Below, one piece after another: positions 1 through 7,554 of a stretch of 24,495 bases of DNA. The position numbers and the translations under genes were made by a program. The DNA is from Clostridia bacterium. GTDB taxonomy: Bacteria > Bacillota_A > Clostridia > TANB77 > CAG-508. The notes beneath the pieces are model-generated. The model was given only the letters and a program-made list of their open reading frames with translations, was not told the origin of the DNA and did not search any database. The stretch spans positions 1 through 24,495 of the forward strand of contig JAAVZD010000019.1 in NCBI GenBank assembly GCA_022791475.1, given 5' to 3'. Positions within the stretch are counted from its first letter, which is position 1, and each line of letters opens with the position of its first letter.

Positions 1-41
1 ACATGTAGCTGACCAATACTAATAAATCGAGGGCTTAACCA
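1..41 (+). rRNA. 23S rRNA, 3' end (partial)
   Basis: The first 41 bases match the conserved 3' end of bacterial 23S rRNA (AGCTGACCAATACTAAT, then TCGAGGGCTTAACC). The gene begins before the window. The order with the 5S and tRNA-Asn genes downstream is that of an ordinary rRNA operon. The exact 3' end is estimated to within a few bases. Confidence 0.93.
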
Positions 42-250
42 CTAATATTAAATAAGGTTAATAAAATGGTTTAGACCAAAAAATAGGTAACTAAAGTTTA
101 CCTTAAAGAAATCTTTTTTCTATGTATTTTTGAGTGTGCTTTTAAATTAATAATAACGTGAATATTTTTTTAAAAAATGCATAAAATGTATTTACAGAAT
201 AAAAATGTTGTGTTATATTAGTAAAAGTTAATTGAAAAGTGCATAAAATT
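42..250 (+). other. 23S-5S internal transcribed spacer
   Basis: AT-rich spacer between the 23S and 5S genes with no coding potential. It contains a short hairpin (AGGTAA at about 85 pairing with TTACCT at about 100) and T-runs, consistent with rRNA processing stems. I see no tRNA gene here. Confidence 0.6.
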
Positions 251-251
251 T

Positions 252-369
252 TCTGGTGATGATGACACAAGGGGAAATACCCGTTCCCATTCCGAACACG
301 GAAGTCAAGCCCTTATGTGCCGAAGATATTTGTGGGTTACCCTGCTGAGAAAATAGGTTGTCGCCAGGT
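252..369 (+). rRNA. 5S rRNA
   Basis: It carries the conserved 5S core CCCGTTCCCATTCCGAACAC followed by GGAAGTCAAGCCC. The ends pair (CTGGTGA near 253 with TCGCCAG near 361), and the length of about 118 nt is normal. Ends are estimated from this closing helix. Confidence 0.95.
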
Positions 370-377
370 TTATATAT

Positions 378-453
378 TCCCTTTTAGCTCAGTTGGTAGA
401 GCGCTCGGCTGTTAACCGATAGGTCGTTGGTTCGAGTCCAACAAGGGGAGCCA
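378..453 (+). tRNA. tRNA-Asn (GTT)
   Basis: This is a complete 76-nt tRNA with the CCA encoded. The acceptor stem pairs TCCCTTT with AAGGGGA, the D-arm is GCTCAGTTGGTAGAGC, the anticodon loop is CTGTTAA with GTT at 411-413, and the T-arm contains GGTTCGAGTCC. The closing pair of the anticodon stem is a C/T mismatch. It lies 8 bases after the 5S gene, so it is probably co-transcribed with the rRNA operon. Confidence 0.97.
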
Positions 454-460
454 TTATACA

Positions 461-496
461 AACAGAATGCTAAGTATTAGCATTCTGTTTTATTTT
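461..496 (+). terminator. Rho-independent terminator of the rRNA-tRNA operon
   Basis: A 12-bp perfect stem (461-472 with 478-489) has a 5-nt loop and is followed by a T-rich tract. It starts 8 bases after the tRNA. Confidence 0.9.
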
Positions 497-805
497 GTCA
501 AAAGCATTGATATGACTGCGATATAGCTACAGTGTTAAAGGCTACAGCAATGTAATTAATTTATAATATATAACTTTCAATATACTTTCACATTTGTTCA
601 AATATGTTTCGCACGACTGTACAAAGACCGTACAGAAACTATGAAAATATTGGTATAACTGAACTTAAAAAACGAGTCTTACTAGTATGGTTGGACTTGT
701 TTTTTATGTCAAAAAGTATTTCAAAAAATAAATCTTTATGGTAAAATACAAATATTAAGAAATGAGTTATAATTTGTGCTTTAAGTGAAGGGAATGATTA
801 TAAAA
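497..805. other. Intergenic region with one inverted repeat
   Basis: No convincing ORF. A 12-bp inverted repeat with one G-U pair (667-678 with 694-705) ends in a T-run, which resembles a weak terminator or a relic. TATAAT at 768-773 could be the -10 box of the next gene, but I see no good -35 box. Confidence 0.45.
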
Positions 806-1873
806 ATGAAAAATTATTTAGATGCAATAAACGAAGAAGTAAGAGAATATTTTAAAATATTGTCACCAGAATTTCCAATATGGTTATTAGAATATATTGA
901 TACTCCAGAAATGCAGAGAATAAATGGTACAAGCATGAGTTGTGGAACTGATTATTCCAAAGTATTTAATATTAAATATTGGTATTCTAATTTAGATCAT
1001 AGTGTAGGAGTAGCTCTAATAGTTTGGCATTTTACACATGATAAAAAACAAACTTTAGCAGGATTATTCCATGATATAGCAACTCCAACTTTTAAGCATT
1101 GTATAGATTTTATGAATGGAGACTCAGAACATCAAGAATCTACAGAAGAAAGAACAGAACAAATAATAAGAGATTCAAAAGAAATAATGGAATTATTACA
1201 TAGAGATGGAATAAAAATAGAGGAAGTATCAGATTATCATATTTATCCAATTGCAGATAATGATACACCAAATTTAAGTGCAGATAGATTTGAATATACT
1301 TTTTCTAGCGGATTAGTTTTTCATAGAGTATGGGAGCTAGAAACGATAAAGGAAATATATGACAATGTAAGTGTATTAAAAAATGAAAATGGTATTGCTG
1401 AATTAGGATTTAATGATTGGAAAATCTGTGAAAAGTACATACATATTATTTCAAAATTATGGCCAGAATGGATAAGTGATAAAGACAGAACAGTTATGCA
1501 ATTTTTAGCTGATATAGTTAAATCTATGAATGCTAAAGGATATTTAACAATTGATGATTTATATAATTTATCAGAGAAAGAAATAATTGAAAAAATATTG
1601 AATTGTGAAGATAATTATATAAAAGAAAACTTTATTAAATTTCAAAATGCAACATCTGTTTATGGAAGTGATACACCCATAGATGATAAATATTGTATAA
1701 GTGTTAAAGCAAAGAAAAGATATATTATTCCTTTGACTAAATATAATAACAGTGTATGCAGGATAAACAAAATTTCAAAGTTAGCCCAAAATGATATAGA
1801 TGAGTATTTTAATATTAAACATTTTAAATATACAGGTTTTAATTTTAATTTTAAACCATATGAAAAAGTATAA
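806..1873 (+). CDS. HD-domain phosphohydrolase
   Basis: A 355-residue soluble protein of the HD superfamily of metal-dependent phosphohydrolases. The dGTPase-like members cleave nucleotides or related phosphoesters, but the substrate here cannot be told. Visible metal-ligand pattern: H65 (in LDHS), the H89-D90 doublet in LFHDIATPTFKH, and D160 in LSADRFEY. The middle part, after TPTFKH, matches the family feature seen as HDIGTPPFGH in relatives. The start is chosen at ATG 806. A GTG at 785 has no ribosome binding site, and an ATG at 794 abuts the AAGGGA at 788-793, which instead sits 12 bases before 806. The gene stands alone after the rRNA operon, followed by a decayed gene. Confidence 0.75.
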   Translation: MKNYLDAINEEVREYFKILSPEFPIWLLEYIDTPEMQRINGTSMSCGTDYSKVFNIKYWYSNLDHSVGVALIVWHFTHDKKQTLAGLFHDIATPTFKHCIDFMNGDSEHQESTEERTEQIIRDSKEIMELLHRDGIKIEEVSDYHIYPIADNDTPNLSADRFEYTFSSGLVFHRVWELETIKEIYDNVSVLKNENGIAELGFNDWKICEKYIHIISKLWPEWISDKDRTVMQFLADIVKSMNAKGYLTIDDLYNLSEKEIIEKILNCEDNYIKENFIKFQNATSVYGSDTPIDDKYCISVKAKKRYIIPLTKYNNSVCRINKISKLAQNDIDEYFNIKHFKYTGFNFNFKPYEKV

Positions 1874-1907
1874 TAAAGAATGAAAGGCATTAATTAGGAA
1901 AGTATTA

Positions 1908-2264
1908 ATGGCAACAAAAAATCAAGGAAAAATAGAATGAGCAAAAAGAGGATTATTAAAGTATTTTGATAAAAGTGTTTTGGGCATACTTTCAAAGATT
2001 TTGGAATACCTTTCACACGACCATACATAGAAAAAATGAAAGTCTGGAAGTGTTGACAACAGCAATTGTTACTTCTTATCCAAGAACATTTACAAACATA
2101 CCTTATGAAAAGGAAATATATTAATGGTTACAGAAAAATTGCAAAGATAATGATATAAAATTAAACAAATTATTAGCACCATAAATAAGAAATAGAAGCA
2201 AGGTATAAATTAACTAACAAGATACTTGATAATTTAAATATAGAACAAGTAGAGGTATGTAAAT
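1908..2264 (+). pseudogene. Decayed protein-coding gene, family not recognised
   Basis: The stretch reads as protein only if several lesions are bridged. One frame starts at ATG 1908 (MATKNQGKIE), hits TGA at 1938 and continues AKRGLLKYFDKSVLGIL. A second frame, 1966-2121, gives NESLEVLTTAIVTSYPRTF and then IPYEKEIY, is stopped by TAA at 2122 and continues WLQKNCKDNDIKLNKLLAP to TAA at 2182. A third frame from about 2189 gives EIEARYKLTNKILDNLNIEQ and runs into the next gene. No lesion lies at a CGG codon, unlike the frameshifts in sigK, truA and the flippase gene. The end overlapping the next start suggests the two were once translationally coupled. Confidence 0.5.
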
Positions 2265-2615
2265 ATGGAAGAAGAAAAAATATTTGATATGTGTAGAGAA
2301 CTTATAAAGTTACAAAAGCAACAATATGAAATTGTAAAAAGGGAAATAGATGGAATTATAAACAATAATATAAGAAGTGAAATGTATATTGAGAGAAAAT
2401 TGGATGAAATGCTTGATATATTATCATTTTATGAGAATGATGAAACACTTTTAACATTTAGAAAGCTTTGTAGATATTACTATGATATAAATCCACAGGC
2501 GACAGCTGATTATATAATGTTTTATAAAGAGCAAAATGACCCTGAAGGAGTAAAATTCGGAAATAATAAAAACAAGATAGAGACTGATAAAACTAAAGAA
2601 AACGAGGAAAGATAA
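2265..2615 (+). CDS. Hypothetical charged helical protein
   Basis: A 116-residue, highly charged protein with no signal peptide or membrane segment. Residues 1-60 look helical and possibly coiled-coil (repeated E/K/I heptad-like spacing). A Tyr-rich stretch, LCRYYYDINPQATADYIMFY, lies near residues 67-87, and the C-terminal 25 residues are Lys/Glu/Asn-rich and probably disordered. I do not recognise the family. It starts inside the end of the decayed gene upstream, with weak AGAGG-like bases before the ATG. It may be the survivor of a small acquired two-gene unit whose first gene is dead. Confidence 0.55.
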   Translation: MEEEKIFDMCRELIKLQKQQYEIVKREIDGIINNNIRSEMYIERKLDEMLDILSFYENDETLLTFRKLCRYYYDINPQATADYIMFYKEQNDPEGVKFGNNKNKIETDKTKENEER

Positions 2616-2667
2616 TAAAGTGAAAAATACATATAATAAGAAAGTATGTTATTTAAAATAGAAAAAT

Positions 2668-2724
2668 GTAGGGGCTTATATCTAAGAGGAATACCTAAGA
2701 GAATTTACCAAATTACGCCCTTTT
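2668..2724. repeat. Dispersed intergenic repeat, copy A
   Basis: This block shares its layout with 12167-12220: GTAGGGGC at the left edge, GGAATACCT near the centre and GCCCTT at the right edge. The edges are inverted (AGGGGC with GCCCTT), so each copy can fold back. It lies in the gap between two genes that converge on it. Confidence 0.45.
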
Positions 2725-2729
2725 AAAAA

Positions 2730-3530
2730 TCACTCTTGATAAGAACTTCTAATTTTACTAAAAAACAAGCTAATAGTAAACCCTAAACCTAGCAATAAAA
2801 CATTAATAATTGATAAATTATTAGGCAATAAAATAAATATAGAGCCAATAACAAACCCTATTATAGAATACATAGTTTGAGAAGAAAATTTACTCATAAA
2901 AAAGTTTATAATATTTAAGAAAATTATGCATCCAAAAAACAGACCTAATGCCATAGGTAATAAAACACTAAAATTTAGTAAAGAAACAGCTTCTAAATAT
3001 AAAGGGTAAACACCAAGGCACATAAGTATAACTGTGCTACTTACCCCAGGAAATACAACACCTATAGACATTAGAAAACCGCTGATAAATAAATATAAAA
3101 AGTTAATATTAAAAGAAGAAAAAGTATTAAAATTATATTCTATATATATTAATAATATAGAAAAAAGCAAAGTAATAATACTATAAATTAAATAATGAAG
3201 TTTAAATGAATGTTCTTTACATTCATTTTTTATTAATGTTGGTATAGAGCCTAAAATTAAGCCAGCAAAAATACATTTAATAATATTTTCATAGTTAGAA
3301 AAAAGATATCTTAAAATATTTCCAAATAAAAGTACACCAATACCAATTCCAATAAATATTGGAAATAGAAAAAGAAAGTTCTTCTTAAAATCATTAAAAA
3401 TATTAATAATACTATTAACAAGTTTATCATAAATACCAAATACTACGCACAAAACACCACTACTTATACCAGGAAGTATACAACCTGCACCCAAAGCAAT
3501 ACCTTTTAATATATCTATAATAAATCTCAT
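2730..3530 (-). CDS. DUF368 family polyprenyl-phosphate translocase
   Basis: A 266-residue polytopic membrane protein. The start MRFIIDILKGIALGAGCILP continues into GISSGVLCVVFGIYDKL, the hallmark of DUF368. A second, related repeat, GVVFPGVSSTVILMCLGVYP, lies around residues 157-176, giving the family's internal pseudo-symmetry. DUF368 proteins (PopT) were shown to recycle undecaprenyl phosphate across the membrane for wall synthesis; that role is inferred here from the family. About 8 hydrophobic segments are visible. It is divergent from the GH3 gene, with a 92-bp shared upstream region, and an AGGTTT/GGAGG-like site precedes its ATG. Both neighbours could serve cell-wall turnover. Confidence 0.85.
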   Translation of the reverse strand: MRFIIDILKGIALGAGCILPGISSGVLCVVFGIYDKLVNSIINIFNDFKKNFLFLFPIFIGIGIGVLLFGNILRYLFSNYENIIKCIFAGLILGSIPTLIKNECKEHSFKLHYLIYSIITLLFSILLIYIEYNFNTFSSFNINFLYLFISGFLMSIGVVFPGVSSTVILMCLGVYPLYLEAVSLLNFSVLLPMALGLFFGCIIFLNIINFFMSKFSSQTMYSIIGFVIGSIFILLPNNLSIINVLLLGLGFTISLFFSKIRSSYQE

Positions 3531-3622
3531 AAAACCTCCAATAAAATTTAAAATGTTTCTTATAAATATTGTATGAGAGATTTCATTATGATAGAATAAA
3601 ATAAAAAAGTAAAGGAATAAAA

Positions 3623-4702
3623 ATGAAAGTAAAAGATTTAGAAATAGAACAAAAGATAGGACAAATGTTAATAATTGAATTACAAGAAAAACAAATAACT
3701 ACACAAACAATGAATATTATACAAAAATATAATATAGGTGGAATTATATTATATAGAAAAAATTATGATAATTATCAAGAAATGTTAAAGCTTATAAATA
3801 AATTAAAAGAAATAAATAAAGTAAACGAAATACCACTTTTCATTAGCATAGATCAAGAAGGTGGAAGAGTAAATAGAATGCCTTCAGAAATTTTAAATTT
3901 GAAAAGTGCAAGTAAATTATCAAGCACAGGTGATATAGAAATAGTAAAACAAAGTGCAAAAATAATTTCAGAAATGCTAACAAAAACAGGTATAGGCATG
4001 AATTATTCTCCAGTATTAGATATAAAAAACTTCAAAGAAGACCATGCAATAGGGGATAGATGTTATGGTGAAAATGAAGAAGATGTTTCAAAATATGGAA
4101 TAGAATTTATGAAAGAATTATCAAAAGGAGGAATACTTCCAGTAATAAAACATTTTCCTGGTCATGGTGCTACAAAGCAAGACTCACATATCATGTTACC
4201 AGTTGTTAGAAAAAACAAAGCAAAATTAGAAAACGAAGATATGGAGCCATTTAAAAATGCTATACAAAATGGTGCAGAAGCTATAATGGTTGGTCATATT
4301 TTAGTAAAAGATATAGATAGAAAATATCCAGCATCATTATCCAAAAAGATGATTCAAGAATATATAGTAGAAAAGTTAAAATTTAAAGGGTTAATAATTA
4401 CAGATGATTTAAAAATGTTAGCAGTTAGATTAAGATATTCATTAAAAAGAGCAGTAACTCTTGCAATTAATTCTGGAAATAATATGATTATACTAGGAAC
4501 AAAATATAATAAAATAGAAAATATAATAAAAAATGCTTCCAAAAAAGTTAAAAAAGGAAAAATCGATATAAATATAATAAATGAAAGTGTAGAAAAGATT
4601 ATAGCCGTAAAGAAAAAGTATAATATTAGTGATAATGAGGTTGTAGGATTTAATATAGAAGATATCAATAAAAAAATAGAAGAATTGAATAGTAAAATAT
4701 GA
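3623..4702 (+). CDS. Beta-N-acetylhexosaminidase, GH3 (NagZ-like)
   Basis: A 359-residue glycoside hydrolase family 3 enzyme that would release N-acetylglucosamine from peptidoglycan fragments. Visible family motifs: GGIILYRKN (residues 39-47), ISIDQEGGRVNRM (74-86), IGDRCYGE (143-150), the His/Asp loop KHFPGHGATKQDSH (176-189), and ITDDLKM (259-265) carrying the predicted Asp nucleophile (D261). There is no signal peptide, so it is probably cytoplasmic and involved in wall recycling. It has a single TIM-barrel domain without the C-terminal second domain of larger GH3 enzymes. AAAGGA precedes the ATG, and a strong terminator follows. Confidence 0.9.
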   Translation: MKVKDLEIEQKIGQMLIIELQEKQITTQTMNIIQKYNIGGIILYRKNYDNYQEMLKLINKLKEINKVNEIPLFISIDQEGGRVNRMPSEILNLKSASKLSSTGDIEIVKQSAKIISEMLTKTGIGMNYSPVLDIKNFKEDHAIGDRCYGENEEDVSKYGIEFMKELSKGGILPVIKHFPGHGATKQDSHIMLPVVRKNKAKLENEDMEPFKNAIQNGAEAIMVGHILVKDIDRKYPASLSKKMIQEYIVEKLKFKGLIITDDLKMLAVRLRYSLKRAVTLAINSGNNMIILGTKYNKIENIIKNASKKVKKGKIDINIINESVEKIIAVKKKYNISDNEVVGFNIEDINKKIEELNSKI

Positions 4703-4705
4703 ATT

Positions 4706-4735
4706 AAAACCCCTTACTAATTACTAAGGGGTTTT
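4706..4735 (+). terminator. Terminator after the GH3 gene
   Basis: An 11-bp perfect stem (4706-4716 with 4725-4735, AAAACCCCTTA/TAAGGGGTTTT) with an 8-nt loop, starting 4 bases after the stop codon. Confidence 0.88.
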
Positions 4736-4755
4736 AAATATTAAATAGGATAGGC

Positions 4756-4781
4756 ACAATAGAAAAAATTTAGCATATAAT
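4756..4781 (+). promoter_or_regulatory. Candidate sporulation (sigma-K/sigma-E type) promoter of sigK
   Basis: CATATAAT at 4774-4781 fits the sigma-K -10 pattern CATAnnnT and is close to that of sigma-E. AC at 4756-4757 lies 16 bases upstream, as in sigma-K -35 elements. Autoregulation by sigma-K would be expected, but the match is short. Confidence 0.4.
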
Positions 4782-4811
4782 TCTATATGAGTAAATTTTG
4801 GAGGTACATAT

Positions 4812-5517
4812 ATGATGCTAACTCTTTCTATATCAAGCTTTTTAGCTTTTTTAAGCTCAGCGGTATTTGTTGTAGGGTATATTTCTAGTAACAATTTATT
4901 CCCAGAGCCATTATCAGCAGAAGAAGAAAAAATGTATTTAGAAAAGATGCAGGTACAAGGGGATGAAGAAGCACGAAATATACTAATAGAAAAAAACTTA
5001 AGATTAGTTGCACATGTTTGTAAAAAATATGCAAATACTAATGTAGAACAAGATGATTTAATATCTATAGGAACTATTGGTCTAATAAAAGGAATAAATA
5101 GTTTTAAATTAGACAAAAATGTAAAGTTATCAACATATGTATCACGTTGCATAGAAAATGAAGTATTAATGTATTTTAGAAGCAGTAAAAAAACAAATGC
5201 AGAGGTATCATTAGAAGACCCAATAGGAAAAGACAAAGATGATAATACAATAACACTTCAAGATATTTTAGAAAATAATGAGAGAAATATAGAAGAAGAA
5301 GTTGATTTAAAAATAAAAATAAAAAAATTATATGAAAAAATAAAAGATGTTTTAAAAGACAGAGAACAACTAATAATAGAATTACGTTTTGGATTAGACG
5401 GAAGAAAACCAAAAACACAAAATCAAATAGCAGATATGCTCCGGAATTTCACGTTCTTATGTATCAAGAATAGAAACAAAAGCAATAGGGAAGCTAGCAA
5501 AAGAGATGGAAGACTAA
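4812..5517 (+). CDS. sigK: Pro-sigma-K with +1 frameshift at a CGG codon
   Basis: Mother-cell sporulation sigma factor of 234 residues once the frame is restored. An N-terminal hydrophobic pro-sequence (about residues 1-25), which keeps the factor inactive until cleaved, is followed by the hallmark GYISSNNLFPEPLSAEEE. Regions 2.1-2.4 (ARNILIEKNLRLVAHVCKKY, STYVSRCIENE) and the region 4 helix-turn-helix follow. After codon 210 (CTC, 5439-5441) the zero frame meets CGG and loses homology, running to a stop at 5528. Skipping C5442 gives GGA ATT TCA and GISRSYVSRIETKAIGKLAK-EMED, ending at TAA 5515-5517, which is the normal region 4.2 end. GGAGG lies 7 bases before the ATG. The gene is not split by a skin-type element. 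Confidence 0.93.
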
Positions 5518-5545
5518 AAAAACAGTAAAAATATTAAAATACGAA

Positions 5546-5599
5546 AATAAGTCAATGAAAGTAGTTTACAAAATACTTTTCTGGCTTATTATTTTTTTT
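5546..5599 (+). terminator. Terminator after sigK
   Basis: A long hairpin. The outer stem AATAAGTCA (5546-5554) pairs with TGGCTTATT (5582-5590), and an inner GAAAGTA/TACTTTT stem sits inside it, followed by a run of eight T. Confidence 0.85.
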
Positions 5600-5628
5600 G
5601 ACTAGTTTAATATACATTTTTTTATAAT
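5598..5628 (+). promoter_or_regulatory. Sigma-A type promoter of the hydrolase gene
   Basis: TTGACT (5598-5603) and TATAAT (5623-5628) are separated by 19 bases. The -35 box overlaps the T-tract of the preceding terminator. A second TATAAT at 5634 is too far away to pair with it. Confidence 0.5.
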
Positions 5629-5677
5629 AATGTTATAATGAAAGCGATAATTAGTAATTTATAGAGGAGATGATAAA

Positions 5678-6355
5678 TTGTATATAGAAGTTAATAATAT
5701 AAAAATACATTATGAAGTTTTAGGAAACGGAAAACCTGTAATTTTATTGAATCCAAATAGTGCTAATACAGGACTTATGAAATTTATAGCAAATAGGTTA
5801 AAAGATAGATACAAAGTATATCTTTTTGATAGAAGATGTTGTGGAAAAAGTGAAAAAAACTGTACTTTAAATTATGAAGAATCAGCAAAAGATGTATATG
5901 AATTTATAAATAAATTGAATATACACAAGCCTTATTTACTAGGATGTAGTGGTGGGGGAACTGTTGCGTTAAATGTAGCAATTCATTATCCAAAAAGTAT
6001 TTCTAAATTAGTGATATGTAGTGGTGTTGCAAGAAATAATATTGTCAAAAAACCTAATTATGCAAAAGTTATGGAAAAGATCCCTTTTTATCCAAGTAAA
6101 AAGAGTAACGAAATGTTTGAAAAATTAAATTATGAAGCACATTCTATAACAAAAGATGAGTTAGGAATTATAACAGTACCAACTTTAGTATTTAATGGTG
6201 GTGAAAAAGATATAGTTCCAAAAAACGAGGCTGAATATATTTCTAATAATATAAATCATTCGGAATTAGTTATATTAGAAAAAGCAGGACATTGTAGTTA
6301 TATTTTTAAAAATAAATTATTTTATGGGAAGTTATTTAAGTTTTTAGAACAGTAA
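5678..6355 (+). CDS. Alpha/beta-fold hydrolase
   Basis: A 225-residue serine hydrolase of the alpha/beta superfamily. The nucleophile elbow is GCSGG with S91 (within LLGCSGGGTVALN), the acid is D178 in FNGGEKDIVP, and the base is H205 in EKAGHCSYIF. The oxyanion region LLNPNSAN is near residue 23. It is shorter than the usual 250-280 residues, apparently by a reduced cap domain. The substrate is unknown. The start is TTG at 5678, supported by AGAGGAGA ending 8 bases upstream; no in-frame ATG is nearby. It has its own promoter and no partner genes in the same transcript. Confidence 0.82.
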   Translation: MYIEVNNIKIHYEVLGNGKPVILLNPNSANTGLMKFIANRLKDRYKVYLFDRRCCGKSEKNCTLNYEESAKDVYEFINKLNIHKPYLLGCSGGGTVALNVAIHYPKSISKLVICSGVARNNIVKKPNYAKVMEKIPFYPSKKSNEMFEKLNYEAHSITKDELGIITVPTLVFNGGEKDIVPKNEAEYISNNINHSELVILEKAGHCSYIFKNKLFYGKLFKFLEQ

Positions 6356-6449
6356 CACAAAAGAGGAAATGATATAAAATTAGTTACCTTATTTTACGAA
6401 ATAAATCAAAAATGATATAAATATATTGGGAAAAAATATCATCTATTGG

Positions 6450-6478
6450 TAGACTTTTTAGGATTTATATGATATAAT
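6450..6478 (+). promoter_or_regulatory. Sigma-A type promoter upstream of the 6578 gene
   Basis: TAGACT (6450-6455), a 17-base spacer and TATAAT (6473-6478). The roughly 90-base leader that follows can fold a CTCCT...AGGAG hairpin (about 6500-6528). Confidence 0.5.
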
Positions 6479-6577
6479 GCTAAAAGTTAAAAATTTGAAA
6501 ATCTCCTAAAGAATTATAAAAGGAGTTTATATAAGAAATTATAAACATTTTATTAGGCAATTGCCAAGGAGGTTAAT

Positions 6578-6997
6578 ATGGAAATTACAGAACAAACTAC
6601 ATCAAAAAAAGTAAAAGGTCAGATGCAAAAAACATTAGAACTTGTGTGTAATACTCAAAGAACAAATAAAGCTGAGGAGGATAATACTGCAAGAAAGCTA
6701 TTTGAATTAATGCGGGATATAAGTTCGGAAAAATATAATGAGCATAGGTTAAAGCGATTTGAAAATATTATAAGACTAGTAAAAGATATTACTGGATTGC
6801 CAGAAGAAGAAATATTGAAAAACATGCAAGAAACCATTACATATCAGGAAATTATAAAAGGAAATGAATGTTTCTTATATGAAAGCTATCCTGCTAATTT
6901 GCAGGATATGATTGAAGAATGGAAAGAAAAAAGTACACCTATACTTAGTGAAATAACAGAAGAACAAATAGATGAAGCTATTAAGCGACTAAGATAA
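6578..6997 (+). CDS. Hypothetical protein with an in-frame CGG codon
   Basis: A 139-residue soluble, charged, probably all-helical protein of unrecognised family. AAGGAGG lies just before the ATG. It is the only gene here in which an in-frame CGG (6713-6715, codon 46, ATG-CGG-GAT) seems to be read as a normal triplet. The zero frame continues as DISSEKYNEHRLKRFEN through to AIKRLR, whereas a +1 shift at CGG would give GGG ATA TAA and stop at once. It is therefore either a true exception, a recently acquired gene, or a gene whose full-length product depends on escaping the shift. It has its own promoter and terminator. Confidence 0.65.
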   Translation: MEITEQTTSKKVKGQMQKTLELVCNTQRTNKAEEDNTARKLFELMRDISSEKYNEHRLKRFENIIRLVKDITGLPEEEILKNMQETITYQEIIKGNECFLYESYPANLQDMIEEWKEKSTPILSEITEEQIDEAIKRLR

Positions 6998-7012
6998 AAT
7001 TAAAATTAAAAA

Positions 7013-7050
7013 GAAAAATGGATATTTTTTCAAAAAATGTCCATTTTTTC
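7013..7050 (+). terminator. Terminator after the 6578 gene
   Basis: GAAAAATGGA pairs with TCCATTTTTTC. The stem extends through A/T pairs (7014-7029 with the bases ending at 7049), giving a long hairpin that ends in a T-run. Confidence 0.8.
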
Positions 7051-7079
7051 TTGCTATTTTGTGGAATTTATTATATTAT
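7051..7079 (+). promoter_or_regulatory. Promoter of the 7132-12096 operon
   Basis: TTGCTA (7051-7056), a 17-base spacer and TATTAT (7074-7079), about 50 bases before the first ATG of the operon. Confidence 0.45.
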
Positions 7080-7131
7080 TATGTATGTAATATTATATAA
7101 AGAAAAATACTTAGAAAGGGGCTATCCGTAA

Positions 7132-7551
7132 ATGAAGAAAACATTAGCCATTATTGCTATTTTTATAACTATTGCTTTTAGTACAATTGTTTTGGCAGGT
7201 AATGGAGAAAAAATAACTAATAAAGAAACAAATAAAAATGAAACAGCAGTAAGTAAAATAGTAGATTTTAAAGATAAAGAAAAAAAGACATTAGAAGATT
7301 ATAAAGAAGCATATGGATCAGACAGTTATGGTTTAACAGCATATGCATTAAATAGGATACAAATATATAGTATACCATTTTGCTTTCTAGGAATAGCACT
7401 TAGTGCTATATATCAATATGTATTAGGAATAAGAAAATTAGACACAAGAGATAAAGGTTTTGCAATTATGATATCAGTAATAACAATATTTGTAATAGCA
7501 CAAGTATTGCCACTAATATTCGCAATTGTAGTAAAAGGTTGGAGGGGTTAA
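7132..7551 (+). CDS. Secreted/membrane protein, signal peptide plus two TM segments
   Basis: 139 residues. Residues 1-22 form a typical signal peptide (KK, hydrophobic core, VLAG cleavage). A polar, Lys/Glu-rich part follows (about 23-70), then two hydrophobic segments near residues 80-101 and 111-134, ending in VKGWRG. The family is not recognised. The small size, signal peptide and two adjacent membrane helices recall VirB2/TrbC-like pilins, but I see no diagnostic motif, so that is only a suggestion. AAAGGGG lies 10 bases before the ATG. It is the first gene of the operon, and only 3 bases separate it from the ParA-like gene, so the two are probably translated together. Confidence 0.65.
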   Translation: MKKTLAIIAIFITIAFSTIVLAGNGEKITNKETNKNETAVSKIVDFKDKEKKTLEDYKEAYGSDSYGLTAYALNRIQIYSIPFCFLGIALSAIYQYVLGIRKLDTRDKGFAIMISVITIFVIAQVLPLIFAIVVKGWRG

Positions 7552-7554
7552 CAA

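Noticed and set aside
667..705. Second rRNA operon terminator
   Set aside because: The operon already ends at 496; this weak inverted repeat lies 170 bases later with a 15-base loop and may be chance in AT-rich DNA.
1938..1940. TGA read as an amino acid in the 1908 frame
   Set aside because: The same region carries further TAA stops and frame changes, and the flippase-like gene uses TGA as its stop, so decay is the simpler reading.
4724..5236. Antisense ORF over sigK (170 codons)
   Set aside because: It lies opposite a clear sigma factor gene, has no family features and reflects low stop frequency on the complement.
5439..5445. Simple sequencing or assembly error as the cause of the sigK break
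   Set aside because: Possible for one site, but three unlinked genes show the same extra C before GGN, two of them outside any homopolymer (AAT-C-GG). It is kept as the main alternative to be tested with reads.
5400..5460. prfB-like programmed frameshift with an internal Shine-Dalgarno
   Set aside because: None of the three sites has an AGGAGG-like stimulator at the right distance, a slippery CTT-type P-site codon or a stop codon in the A site.
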